Below are positions 35,602 to 47,981 of a stretch of DNA of 64,000 bases, piece after piece. Position 1 is the first letter of the stretch. Each line of letters opens with the position of its first letter. A program made the translations under genes and the position numbers. Source of the stretch: Cytospora piceicola. Its lineage: Eukaryota > Ascomycota > Sordariomycetes > Diaporthales > Cytosporaceae. The notes under the pieces were generated by a model. That model had not been told where the DNA came from, searched no databases, and saw only the letters and a list, made by a program, of their open reading frames with translations. The stretch is taken from positions 930,001 through 994,000 of the forward strand of contig JALQBC010000011.1 of NCBI GenBank assembly GCA_023375675.1. Direction: 5' to 3'.

Positions 35602-37227
35602 GGAATAAGAGAGGGGAGCAATGTTCAAGACCAGGAAATATCAGTGGTATCACATGGGAAGCTAGTAGTCTCAAGGTTTTCTCCTTTTCTCCTTTCTTGT
35701 TCGAGGCTTCGGTTTCTCGTCAAGCCTAAGTGAGCACTAGGTATTTCGTTCCTTTATATGGGACTCCGTCCCAGGTGCCAAGTGCCCAAGTCAACTCCAA
35801 GGCTCAACAAACGAATATGCAGCAACATGTGCCATGGTCTATCACCAAGTATGAAACAGTTCCATACCGACGCCCAATTATTTCTACAGTCACACACTCC
35901 CCTTCAGATCAACCTGCTGATTATATGCTTCCCCGTCCCACCCTTCGCTTTCATTCTGATCCTGAAAAGATGCAACTTTGGAAAGCATTGTGACTTGTCA
36001 TAATTATATTATAGGCAGCGGACTCGATGCCTCTGAAGATGATTTTGAAGACGCTGCCACTTACCACAACATTTACAGCGTTGTGTCTTGGGCTGATGAT
36101 GTGGAGGATGTCCCGGTCATATTGACGTGGTCGGTGTGTGATGGAAGTTAAACTGCTGGTCAAAGGTCAGACACGACTCTCAACGCACTCTACAAGCACG
36201 CGCCATATTCCAGACCTATCTAGTTGAGCCCTAGCCTGCCGGGGCTGTAAGTGAGGTCAAGTACTATTCCGTTCAAGGAAGTCGACACAGTAACGGTGGA
36301 GGAGATGTCAAGTGGTTACCGAAGCATCAGCCATTGGGTGGACTACTAGTATGCATGCTTTGACCTCACTGGAGAAAAGAAAGTTCCACTTGCTTAGACA
36401 AGTTTCTGTAGGCAACATACGCCGTCTGTTACTAGCCTATACTTCACAGCGAGATTTTGGATTTATCTACTGTATTTGTTTGCTTCTGCCCCGTCCAACT
36501 GAATGACTTCAGATATTGATCCGATTTCTTTATATACTATCTCACTTATCACACTCGGGAAGCACTTTCTCTGGGAAAATAGCGGACACTCTTATACTGT
36601 ATGTGGGCAAGGGAAAGAGGGCTGTCGAATTGGCACAAGTATGTTAGAGATCGGATGCAACATAGTCTCGCCATTGGCCGTCATCAGCACGAACGTTGCC
36701 AATAGTAGCTTCTTTATGGACCGGAAATATGTATGCCACCTGGTAAGCCCCCAGTGCTCACCCGCGAACTTTGAGTCTCACCCGCGAACTTTGAGTCTCC
36801 TTGCGAATAAATTCAAAACACCTACGCCTGATCACTCCTCATGGCCAGTGCTGAACAGACCTACGGTAGTCCAAGTCCCCAGTCTTATATATATAACCTA
36901 ATCGTCTGTATCAATTGGAGGGTTCGCAGACTTGAGTGTCCTTCTACGACTATCGAGCGCTTGTCACGGTGTTGCTGCTATGAATCGACACCGTAAGGAC
37001 TGCTTCGTCGGTGTGACGCTGGAGGAGAGGGACAGCAAGATTTCGAGGCTTCTCTATCTGTAGTAATGTGAGCCATGCCCTTATCCGAATACCAGGACAT
37101 CACAAAGGGTGGCATTTACCAGACACAGCCCTCGAACCCTCCCTTAAAGTAGTTCCACACACACCACGATCACGGTCATCTTTCAAGTAAATCCCCAAGC
37201 ATTGTCAACCAGCAATGTCAGAAATTT
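35602..37227. other. Gene-poor AT-richer stretch with a 20-bp tandem duplication
   Basis: About 1.6 kb. It contains an acidic protein-like open segment at about 36015-36152 (+, ending TAA) preceded by an acceptor-like TATTATAG, and an open frame at 36503-36901 (+). Neither has a recognisable motif or a convincing full gene structure; they may be relics. Confidence 0.3.
36757..36796. repeat. 20-bp perfect tandem duplication
   Basis: The 20-bp unit CTCACCCGCGAACTTTGAGT occurs twice head to tail without mismatch. Confidence 0.95.
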
Positions 37228-37450
37228 TCAGAGGACAATTGCCACCTCCTTCATGTTCCTCTTGATTTTGGCCAACCTCGCCTTCCAACTCGCCTTCCTC
37301 GAGGCCTTGGCTAGCTTCTGTAGGGCTCTGACGCTGCCTGCCTTCCCTTCATTCTCGTCGTCGGAAGTGATGCCTTTTGGGGTTGCGAGACATCTTGCAC
37401 TTGACCTTGTTCAGCGTTGCGTGTAGCTTCTGGAACATCTTGGAGGCCAT
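37228..37450 (-). pseudogene. Small basic protein gene with a 1-nt frameshift
   Basis: From ATG at 37450 the frame reads MASKMFQKLHATLNKVKCK then MSRN and is soon closed by a stop. The frame one base over continues seamlessly as PKGITSDDENEGKAGS, then a Lys/Arg-rich helix-like stretch (LQKLAKASRKASWKARLAKI) to a TGA at 37228-37230. The switch falls in the C/A homopolymer AACCCCAAAAGG (minus strand, around 37380), where one C is surplus. This is either a recent inactivating indel or an assembly error in a homopolymer. Joined, the product would be about 73 aa, basic and unrecognised. Confidence 0.35.
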
Positions 37451-39287
37451 TGTGTGTATGCTCGAGTGGAGGCTTGGGTAATTATGGTACAAGTAAGCCA
37501 CCTAAACTGTTGATGATTAGAGAACGAAAGTAGCCTGGTATTTTGATGGCAATACGAAGATATAATCTGGTGTTCGTGTTGTAAGAGGGCGGTGGGATAT
37601 GAGCTTGTCCGCGATGGAAGTCGATATCTAGAGCTCAAGGGACTCATACAACAATCACTTCTGCACACCGGAAAGCACTGAGCAGAGACTGTTTAGTCTC
37701 AGTCACACCTGACCTCGATTACGAATATATCTTGCTGGCCCCAGCACCATGGGTTGACCAGGGGATAACTGTGTTATTAGTGGTAAACAATAGAAAAGCC
37801 GGAACATTATATGTTGGTGAGCCAACCAGAGCCCTGGAGAAAATAACATCCCAGTCTTGTCTTCAAAATGAAGCTGGGCGCGTTGCCTGATTAGGAGATA
37901 TAACCCAAGGTGGTGGTGGACGTCGGTAAATCAGCCTACCTACTTACTTCATCCGATATCACCTGACCACGTGGTTATTTTTGAATTGGCCATGGGTAAA
38001 ATCATGGCCTCGTTATTTCTAGACACAACACTACCAAAGAATTTGGATTGCAAGCCCTGTTCGACCTTACGGTATGACATGAATATCAGAAGATCACCTG
38101 ATATTCGACCACTGCCTCTGAACAAGATATAATAGTTGCTATGCCGCTTGACGGCTTAATCCTGTTTGAAGTCGTTCGTATTAGGTTTGTCCTTGTTTAC
38201 AGCCCCGATATCGTAGTAGTTGTGGCAAGATGAGTGAAGTCACCAGAAGAATCGGCAACCAATATCACCTCAACCCGGAGCCAGCCTTTTGTATTGGGTA
38301 TAGATATATTCACCCGTGTATCCACGCGTGTTCGTCGCATATTTGCCGGAAGGCCTGCATAGGGGGTATGTGTATGTGTATGTATGTACCCAGAAGAAAA
38401 GAAAATTGAGAAAGATGAACAAGAGAAGAAGAGGCCACTCTCATGTTTCCGCAAACCCCTCCAATTCAGCTCCATTCTCCCCAAAAGAAACAATCTCCAT
38501 ACCCGTCGTGTTTTAAAATCCCTCCCCAATAATTCCCAGGTTTGAAATAACACGAACTTACAAGGTAAAACCGCAAACGCTCCGCCAACCCAATGGTCCG
38601 ATCTCTGCGCGTACGGCCGGTCCATCTGGATCGTCCAACCCAACCCAGCAAACAAATAAGCAAAAGTAGGAGACGCGTGGTCTAGATCTAGTAAATTTTC
38701 AAGCAGATTCTCCCCCCGTGTACCTTCGCAATGCGTGCGCGCGAAAGAAAATAATCATATTGCCGCCATTTCCCATCTTCCCAAGGCAGCATAATAAAAC
38801 CGTTTGCGTAGTTAAGACACAAACACGATCCGGCGACAAAGTGAAGCATCCTGTGCGAGCCACTTACTATGCCCTAACCAACGGTTTCGTAATCCAGAGA
38901 ATTCAGGACGATCCAAAAACAATATTGCTATCTCAAAAGTAACAAAGCCTGTTGGGCAATGGCAATCTGGAGGGGAAGGGATGTCGCCCTTTTCACGTCA
39001 GTCCGATGAGCCTCACAACCAAGGCGGTAGCCCGAAGAAGTGTATTCATGGGTACATCGCGGGTGGTCCCTTCAGGCAAGGTGCTTCTGACAACGCCTTA
39101 GCCCGACTCATCGACCTTGTGTTCATTGTCGCCGTTCCGGTCTGACAGGCCGTGGACATCGCCCGAGTTTCCCACTCGATACTGGTCACTGCGGCCTCGG
39201 AGCTGTAATAAGGGCAAGGACGAATGAATATGGCTGAAGGGGTCAGGCCCGAGATAAGCAAAGTCATGCAATAGGTCGCTGGCCGCC
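37451..39287. other. Intergenic region downstream of wc-1
   Basis: About 1.8 kb including the probable wc-1 3' UTR. The 152-codon antisense frame at 38197-38655 lacks an ATG start and has low-complexity His/Thr runs from a GT-type repeat near 38365, so it is not called. Confidence 0.4.
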
Positions 39288-42200
39288 CTAGAGTTGCTCG
39301 GCCGCATCCCTCTCCTCGGCGATACTACTCATCCCCATACTGTGCCCGTCTGCACCAGAGCCGCCCTCGAGGAGGGGCTGGCTTGGTGGCGGGAATGCGC
39401 TCTTGGAAGGCGTCGCACCCCCGCTGCCGGCATTACCCGCAGAAGTGTTAGCAGTGGCGTTATTTGTCGCACTCGCTGAGCTGGAGGACTGTGTCGTTTT
39501 GCTATTATCGCCCATATTGTTGACAAATCCACTCGGTCGAGACTGTGACCCGCCAGAGGGTTTCATAGCATTCGCGACCTCGAGGTGCAGAGGTGAGGCG
39601 TGGCGTGGCGAGTTCGACTGCTTGGAATAAGAATCACCACCCCCACCGCGGGAGGACGTGCGGGGCGAGACTCTCCCGGTCTGCTTACGGAAACGTCAGC
39701 CATTGATTCAAGATGCATAGAGGGATGGAGTTTGAGAATAAAATGTTTCGGTTTCAGTCTCCATGGGAGGATGGATAATGACTTGCCTGTTTTGCCCACC
39801 GCAGTCCACAACTGTTGCACAGATCTCGCTGTCCACTTGGTCCTCTTCTCCACTCTGGCGTGTTGCGAGTGTGGCAGTTTGCGCAATCCCTGACAACGTT
39901 GCCCACCCCTTTCCTCCGCTTTCGCTTCTTTTTATTGCTCAGGAGCTGGCCCAGCTCCTCTGCCAACAGCCTATTCACTTTCTCCATCTGCCGTAGCTCG
40001 TACTGCCAGGACGAACACCGGGTCGTCTTGAGCTCGTCAAAGATGTTGTCGTCGCTAGCAAGTGCTGCGTCCTGGGTCCCATGAGACAAGCCGCCCCCTT
40101 GTGGTGTCGAGACAACGCCTTGTTCTGGGCCCGAAGTAGATCTAGCCCGAATTGGCGAGGCGAGAGACCCATGTGAGGGTTGTGTCAGGTCCTCTGGTGG
40201 TCCAGCACTTAGAACGGATGCGGCCCTACCCACGGAGGAAGCAGGTGCCAGGGCTCTACTTGACGCCTTGAGCAGCTTAGTCTGAGCCAGGAGGAAGGTC
40301 GGTTTCTGGCCCTCAGAGGCGTCGCCGGGATAAAGGACTGTTTGGGCCTGCAATATTTGACCCCTTTTGTTTTGGATCTCGTGTTTGCACGCGACAATCT
40401 TCCCTCTTCTGGCTTTCTCTATTGACCGACCGAATTCTGGCCTTGTCTCCTTGCGCATTTGATCCTGTATACTGGTTCCCACGAGGTTCTCGGGATGCAA
40501 GTCCAGTAGCGATCGACAGTTGGATGAGACGAACAGGTACATGCCCGAGGTCGAAAGCTTTGACCAGAGCTCGCCATCCCCGATGCCACCGTTGCGCTCG
40601 ATGTCCCTCCTGCTCAATGCAAACACCGGCCTTTTTCGTCCCACCAGGATGATGCACTTGCGACCCTTGCCTTGCTCTGCGAACAGGGAGCCATGGCTTT
40701 CAAACCAGGTATAACCACTCTCCTTTCTCCGTATGCGGAAGACAATGTTGACATGGTTTCCCACGGCCGCATCCTTAAGCTCCCTCGTCACAGGAACAAT
40801 GTCTGATGGGTGACATATCGAAGACAGCTGGTTGCCAACAAGATCCTTCGTGTCGTATTCCAGAATCTTCTTGCAGGATGGTGACAGGTACATGAAAATT
40901 CCTTTGAGTGTCAAGACGTGCACAACGTCGTCAGCATTCTCCAGAAGCATCTTGTCCCAATGCTGTTTGTGCCAGTCGCCCATGGCAGCAAAGCCACCTG
41001 GCTTCAACTGCTGCAGAAGCGTCGACACATCGTCAGGAGGGATCGTCTGGCCGGCGTTTGGGTCGACTTGGCTCGTTGGGGGGCTCCATATGTACTGCCC
41101 AATATCACTGTGCTTGTAGTTGACCTCCATCTTGCCCATCTCCTGACCCGAGATGGCATCAGGACACTCCACCAAGTCGATTTGGAACCCGATGAAATAT
41201 CGCATTTCCTTTGTTTCCCAAGGAATGGGGATCACGGTGAGGAGGTTGAGGAAGGGCTTTCCGCCTTTTCGGTAGTTTATCAAGCTCTGTTGGCACTCTT
41301 TCCTCTCCTGGACCTTCTGTTTGAGGTTGTGCACTGCCTCATTCGCGACAAACTCTCGCTTCGTGCCGGACTCAACCTTGCCATCAGGGGCTTGGAGGAA
41401 TCGGCAATTTTGGCCCAGGATGTCATGCCGGCTGTAACCTGTTAGATTCTGGAAATTGTCTGAGACATAAATGATCGGACAGTCGTTTAGAGCGACGTCG
41501 CAAACGACGAATGCGCAAGACAAGTCCACAGCACCGAGTTGGATCTCCGGATTAGGTCTCGTCGCCACATAATACAAAGCCCTAATCATATCGAAGCCAG
41601 TTTTCGAATATATGTTCTTTGGCTCCGCTTTCACCTCGACCGGTGTCGCAACTGATGATACGGGTCCTGCCCCGGACATGGGGGTATCAGGGGCTATGCT
41701 GGGCCTCGGGGTGCTCAGGTCTTGTGATGTAGGTGATACTGGTGAATGGTGGAAGGACGTCGCATTTGACATCTCTCGTGATAATGCTGGTGCCATATTG
41801 AAGGCAGACATCACTGCGCCGTTTGCATGCTGCGATTGCTGAGGGGTCCCTGCGCCACTGCTCCCATATTGACCTGTTGCACTCATAATGTCGCTGCCAC
41901 TACTGTGTATCCCAAGTGAAGCCGGCGGCCCACTTGTAGCCCCGCTTACATGATCGTCTGCGTTCATGTCCATTGCGAAGTCGGGCGATACCGAGTCCAT
42001 GCCACTGTTTCCAAAATGGGGACTCAAGTTCGTGTTGGTGTAGAGGCCCATGCCGTTCGGGTCCGAGGACAAGTGACCCATGCTGAGATTGGAGAAGCTC
42101 ATCATATTGTTCATGACTTCCGGGGACATGTTTGAGAAATCGGCGGGGTCGGACATGAAGGAGGCCGAGTGCGAAGGCATGGCGATGGGCGAGTTCATGG

Positions 42201-42618
42201 AGGACATGTTGCCATAGGAAGGCAGACCATCGGCCATAGATGCGGACGGCGCCGATGTAGGAAGTGCAGTGCCAAACTGAAAGCCCCTGAAGTTGTCGTT
42301 GTTGCTGCCAAATTCCATCATGGACATCCTCCTGTCAGTGTCGTCGTGAGTGTCTTGGTGCGGCGAGAAGGGCTGTGGAACACTCTGGCGTCTCCGAGTC
42401 TCCGTGTTCTGCGATATAATATCGTCGAGGAGTTCGGCTCCCATCATGTGTGCGTTTGGTGACATGTCGCCCATCATCTGTGTATGGCGGGGCGAGCGTT
42501 GATTGTTCTGTACGCTTGGGTTCGTATTCGGAATTGTGATATGATTTGGCCGGCCCACCCGCTGACGGCGCTGGTGATCAGCGGTCTGGGCCAGCTGGTT
42601 CTGGTAGAAGTTGTTCAT
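39288..42618 (-). CDS. wc-1: White collar-1 blue-light receptor and GATA factor
   Basis: Exons 42618-39787 and 39680-39288 encode about 1074 aa; Neurospora WC-1 is 1167 aa. A Met/Ser/Asn-rich N-terminus precedes a LOV domain with the flavin-adduct Cys405 in GQNCRFLQAPDG. Two further PAS domains follow (DVVHVLTLKGIFMYLSPSCK; LSTSGMYLFVSSNCRSLL), then a basic stretch (NKKKRKRRKG) and a GATA zinc finger with Cys912, Cys915, Cys934 and Cys937 (CANCHTRN, LCNSCGLRWAKQ). WC-1 pairs with WC-2 as the light-activated white collar complex, controlling photoresponses and the circadian clock. The intron after WAKQ begins with GC, not GT (39681-39786). I chose MNNFYQNQ as start because it resembles the known N-terminus; the frame stays open to an ATG at 42855, adding 79 residues. 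Confidence 0.96.
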
Positions 42619-43373
42619 GTTGGTGGTCGCATCGGGTTGGGCTGGTCGGAAGTTTCTTGCCGCGGATGGGCGGACGAGGAAGATCCTGAGATGCTCCTGT
42701 TTCCGAGAGACGGGTCTGTTCTCGCTAGCAGCATAGGGTTTGACACGTCGGGCCAAAGGTCGCCGCCCTATGGTCTTGGTAGGGGCGTGGGCATGGATAG
42801 TCGAGGCGGTGCGAGGGTAGCGGAATGTGTCTTCGACGCTGCTCTGTATAGGCAAGATGGGCGAGGATCGGATTTTGTATGACTATGGTAATCTTTCGAC
42901 TTTCCGAGGACTCAGGCACGGGAAAGCTGACAGGCGCGGCGGGGGCAACAAAGACCAAGGACGACAAGAAATGTTGCGGGGGTGGTCGTAAGATGGTGGT
43001 AGTAAGGTTCCGAGAGATGGGCGGCGGCGGCGGTGCGGCTGGTCGGACAAACAGCTGCAGATCGCGAGTCGTCGGTGATATGGTGATACAGTGAAACGGT
43101 GAAACGGGCATTCGAAGATAGGTGCGGTTGCGAGTGGAGCAGGTTTGGGTCCAGATGTCGGCACTGGGCTCTCGGGCGGAGTTCACCAATGAATGTCAAA
43201 GGAGCTCAGCTTTTAAGCTGGGCCTAGTATATGTACTGTGTATAGACCCTAGCACGCTGCACGCCTGGGCAGCCCAGGTGCTTGGATACTTGAAATACGT
43301 ACCGAAACCGAGGCTAATGATGTGTCAGCAAGTAATTCACAGCACCAAGTCCATCTCGGTACTTTTAATGGGG

Positions 43374-43445
43374 ACCTACCGACCGACCTACCGACCTACC
43401 TACCGACCTACCTACCTGCCTAGGTACGAACCTACCTACCTACGT
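43374..43445. repeat. (CCTACCGA)/(CCTA)n imperfect microsatellite
   Basis: Mixed CCTA and CCGA tetranucleotide units run for about 70 bp and include an internal CCTAGGTA palindrome. Confidence 0.85.
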
Positions 43446-44611
43446 AGTAAGTAATTCTTTACCCAAGTATTGAGTATTTAGTACCTAGGTACATCCTATA
43501 TATCACATACTACTGTACTGAATCAATTGCATGTGCGCCATTGCCTTGTCGATGCAGGAGCACAGTATCATGTACTTGTACGAGCATGACGACTCGTGAA
43601 CGGTCACACAGCTGGCCTTCGCGTGTTTTAGATATTCATCTAATGCCATGCTATTTAATGTCCATGTACAACATTGCTCATACTTGACAAGCTATTATAC
43701 TTGTACCTTCTTCCAAGGTTTGGAGCCTGCGTCTGTGCCACCACAAGCCTCCTCTTCTTCACCACAACTTCCATCCGTCGTCCGTGCCTATCAAATATGT
43801 CCGGGTTCTAAAGTATATGTCCTGGTCAATGGTCATAATGTCTGAGGAAAACATGCCCGAATTATCACGGAGAGGACATCTGCAAGGCCCATAGCAGCGG
43901 TTATTGTCTCACATGGCTCCGAGCAAACACTCGCTGGTCCTCCAGGGTCTTGACTAATTAATGTTGGGGACAATTATACGTCTTGCGTAGAAAGATATAC
44001 ACTTGATCATGTGGCACCTGAGCTCTTTGTGCATGCGAATTTCTGCTTGCTGGCTGGGAAGATTGTTGATGAGAAGATCGTTGATGATTACTTCTCAACG
44101 GGGGTTAAACCTTTAAGGAAATGACCAGTATTCTGAACAAGCCCGTCGCCTCTTGGTGTTGATGTCACTTGTACCATTTAGCTAGTCTTCAGGTCAAACA
44201 TAGACTAGGCCAGGTGTCCAGAGAAACCGCTCATTCGTCAGACTGCCATCATGTTTGCTCGTGTCTGCAGGGTGACGCTTATACATAGGTAGCCTGGAAG
44301 CCTCAGTAGCTCCAAGTCCTGCCGAGAAAAGGGGCAGCCTGCTAAGGAATAAGGATTGCTGTCGTAGAAGGAAGTAATTAGTGTCCACAGGTATCATGCT
44401 TCTGCCACCAGCCTGAGACATCAAGGTTGGACAGCTAGAATATTCGAGCTGATAGCCAACAACCCCACCACCATAGAAGACGTTCTTTATGGCTCAATGT
44501 CCCAACGGACACCAAGCTCCTAGTTGGCTACATGAAGGGGTTTGCCAGGAAATATGTATACAGACAACGTACATACATAGGTACATAAATAGGCAGGCAG
44601 ATAGCACTTGA

Positions 44612-44632
44612 GGTAGGTAGGTAGGTAGGTAG
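44612..44632. repeat. (GGTA)n microsatellite
   Basis: Five perfect GGTA units in non-coding DNA, the same tetranucleotide family as the 43374-43445 tract. Confidence 0.85.
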
Positions 44633-45094
44633 CTTGTGAGCCACGTTACCTTACGAACCCTTGCTACAGATGTACTTTGCCCACCGTTTCTTTCCTTTTC
44701 TTCTTTCTATTTTTTCCCATCTACAGTCAGTAAACTGTCACTGTCGATACGTGGCTACATATAACATTTGCGTGTGCCTGGGTGCCCATTATGATGGCAG
44801 GCGAAAGCTGCATTTGATTTAACCTGATAAGGTGAAGAGAATGTGGTCGATTGGCATTATGTATAGTGCCAGGCCAACACTGAGTATGATTAGTCTCAAC
44901 TATATAGCTTGATGCCCCATTATTTGATCATGTGTTATAGGCCTTGTAGTGAGACTTATAGCGCGAAGGCTCGTTTCGACAGCCTTGGCGCCTTGAAACC
45001 CAATGTGAATCATTGACACTCAGTATCTCCAGCATAATCAGGTGTGAGACGGCACCTGGGAGTCGACGTAAACCAGCTCCTGGACCAGTTAACT

Positions 45095-45509
45095 TCAATC
45101 CGGAATACGACACGTCAGCAGCATCCAATCTGGAAAGTTTCCGGATCTCGGGACTGTTGCCTCATCGTAGAACTGATTTCAGCAAAGAAACCATGTCTGT
45201 TTTCTCCTTCCCTTCTGATGATTTGTACCCTCACCTCTTGAACCCTTGACCAGACTCTGGAGATAACGCCTACAGTGATGTATGTTCGAGGAGGCATACC
45301 AATAGACACTGGCAAGGTCAACAGGTCGCTACACAGAGCATGCAAATGCGCCGCACTCCAGTCTTTTTCGAGGTTCGTTCCCTTTGTATACATGGAAACC
45401 CTCTCTAAGAAGCCAGAGTGGAAACCAAGACCAAATACCTGACAACAATTGATCTTACTGTCTACGTTTCTTCGAAAACACCAGCGATATCATCATCTAA
45501 ACTACTCAT
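45095..45509 (-). pseudogene. Unidentified fragmentary gene with one plausible intron
   Basis: A minus-strand open segment beginning about FGLGFHSGFLERVSMYTKG and continuing through LHALCSDLLTLPVSIGMPP reaches VWSRVQE. There a GTGAGG...GAAATCAG intron (45173-45234, 62 bp, phase 0) joins it to FYDEATVPRSGNFPDWMLL and a TGA at 45095-45097. Upstream, an ATG at 45509 opens MSSLDDDIAGVFEET but meets an in-frame TAG and is out of frame with the rest. The composition and intact intron look like a real gene; the 5' end looks broken. I do not recognise the family. A functional short version starting at the Met at 45393 is possible. Confidence 0.3.
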
Positions 45510-47981
45510 TGAGACTACGTCCCTTAAACTTGGATGGATCACTTCACCCGGGCCGAAGTATTTCGATTAATTCTCGACGTGGAATCCAATACGTGTTGAT
45601 GGACTTATAGGGTAAAATCTGCTCGAAACGCAGTACATATTGAAGTAAGTAGGAGACTCTTGTAATCATAAGCAACCAATGTTCAGGGAGAACACTTAAG
45701 CTTAGATTACAAACTTGCATCTAATTACTGTCTTCTGATATAATCACGGATATGAAGACATTTCAAGTCCTCGAAGACTATCTCCCGGGAGTGATATCAG
45801 GTTTATAGCAGCTAATTGGCCATGATTACGCCCCCAGGTGACCGCCGATCACACATATTGTATATGTACCTCAAACCTCTCAACATCACCAACACAAAGC
45901 CAGTAGAAGAAAATCCCACGAAAGTCCGGAATGGGTTAAGCCCTGACTTAATACATGCGATAGTAGTGTTACTAGTCTTCCTACAGATCTATGATACGTA
46001 GGTACTTATGCTGGCTTGAAAGCGACATAGGAGTGGTTGCGAATCCAGGAAAGTAAGATGCACAGCACTGAGAAGAAAATATAACTCTGCTCGGGGCTTG
46101 AGCCTTGTTCTATCACACAACGACCAACCAGTGGATATCCGTGGTATATTAATACATGTAGGCACGGGCGAGTGCGAATACATATGAGTTACCATTGTTC
46201 TGGTAAAGAAAGATCAGTAAATTTTTCCAGGGAGCCTGTCAGTCGCGAACATCCAAATAAGTGGTAAATATCTAGCCCTAGACTCATCTCTGGACGACTA
46301 GCCAGTAGCTACTCTGCGCCCCCCCCCCCCCCCACCATCCCGGCCATATTTCTCGAGCCTGCCTACCCTAGGTGTGATAGAGATCATCCAGAACATATCT
46401 TTGAGAAAAGTCAACAGCTCTGCTCACTTCCTCACACGTCCTGAACACGTGCCAACCTCCCCTAGCTCACCGGAAACGATGACTGCTGCCTACTTGAGTG
46501 CCTAGGTACTGCCTATATTGGACATAACATGCAATACACTAGTGACGCTTTCGAATCCAGCCACATCTCGAGCACGAAGTTACTGCAGGGCCCTTGGGCA
46601 GGCGACATCGCCAAAGTGATTGTGCAAGGTGCCGAAATCCGCGTTGAGTACCTACATAATAGTATGTAAGTAGCCGCTCCGCAGACCTTGGCATATAACA
46701 CTAATTGTACTATAATTATATATTATTCTTAACCTCCACTTTGAATACTACTAGAAGCTGATCCTTCACCTACTTGTTCCATAAGGTCGGCCCATTATCG
46801 CGGCCGAGAGGTTTGGAACTACTGGGCTTTCCTGGGCACCCTCCCCAAGAGGAAACAAGACGCGAGCTGGTGATCGAGAAGGGGGCAGAGAGCCGAAAAG
46901 CGGTGGCATTTGTGGTCAGTGGCCCCCATGAAGCTCATCTTGGATGATTGGTCCTGTTGTCCGGCAAATTATTGATACTGATATATCACATGGGGGTATT
47001 CCATCATTGGCCAAGCTCCAGGAGGCTCCATTGCGGGAAGGATTCGCACAATCGCACTACTGGAACGTGTGGTGAACAAAGAACAACCCTTCCTCCACCT
47101 CCCAGTCGATCCTAGAGGGGGCGGGACTGGTGGAGGCCAACACCTTGTTTACTATATAATCAATTATCCCAGTGGTGCTGATCTATAGAACGGCCCGAAG
47201 ATTCGTCCTTGAAAGTGGAAATGTACCACGTAGGTACATATGTAGGCTGTAGATGTTGCTACCTGCCTACTTGAGTCTGTCCCTGTATGGACTTACCGGT
47301 ATAAGACTATTTACCCCCGGTCTTGCCTCTCGTCATGGGTAAAATACTCAAGTGGCAGATACTTACAATACTTGACACTTCTTGCCCTGTACGATGCAGA
47401 TACGCGAATTAGTGTTGATTATCGTAGGAGCCACATGTCTTGTGTCTTGTCTATAACTTCTAGTCTTCGGTTCTGTGTGAATAGGTGGGTACTAATACGC
47501 TACCATACTCACTTACTTATACCATACTACTTATATAGATCGATTGATGTATTCTGTGGACCTAGGTATAGAACTACTACCACCTGGGCAACCGTTAGTT
47601 GCACGTTCGAATTACACAGTAAACTATACATGTTGCCTCCAACGATCCTGAAGTCACCCCAATATCAAGGACCACAACAACTGGTCCATTCTTCTCCATC
47701 CCCGGCCGCAGATTTTTAATTTTTTTTTCCTACTCAGAAAATCTCTCACCTCCTTCCCCCATGGTTTCATTTCCGCTTGACATTACGCAGACGACGGCGA
47801 TCCGATCAGACGTAGCTTGCGTGGGCTGAAGGGACCCCGTCCCGGGCTCGCCCACTCAGAGGTTCGAGAATTCGGTTGCCTGGAGGGAAAAAAAAGGGGG
47901 CAAGCCACTCGACGCAACCGGGCGGGTCCCACTCTCTCGCTCTTGTCATTCAAGCCTCTCAATGTTCTTTCGGCAGGACCA
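45510..47981. other. Gene-poor region
   Basis: About 2.5 kb without a supported gene. It contains a 15-base C tract (46319-46333), CCTAGGTA-type palindromes (around 46501 and 47560) and AT-rich stretches. Confidence 0.35.
46319..46333. repeat. Poly-C tract (15)
   Basis: A run of 15 C on the plus strand in non-coding DNA; the exact length may be affected by sequencing. Confidence 0.85.

Larger units (their letters stand above)
42619..45094. other. wc-1 upstream region and start of a gene-poor zone
   Basis: About 2.5 kb. It contains the wc-1 promoter/leader, a (CCTA/CCGA)n stretch (about 43374-43445), a TACCTAGGTAC palindrome (43482-43492) and a GGTA microsatellite (44612-44632). A 76-codon minus-strand frame at 44194-44424 is protein-like but unrecognised and not called. 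Confidence 0.35.

Noticed and set aside
38197..38655. 152-codon minus-strand open frame
   Set aside because: Starts at TTG, is partly encoded by a GT-type repeat (His-Thr run) and shows no family resemblance.
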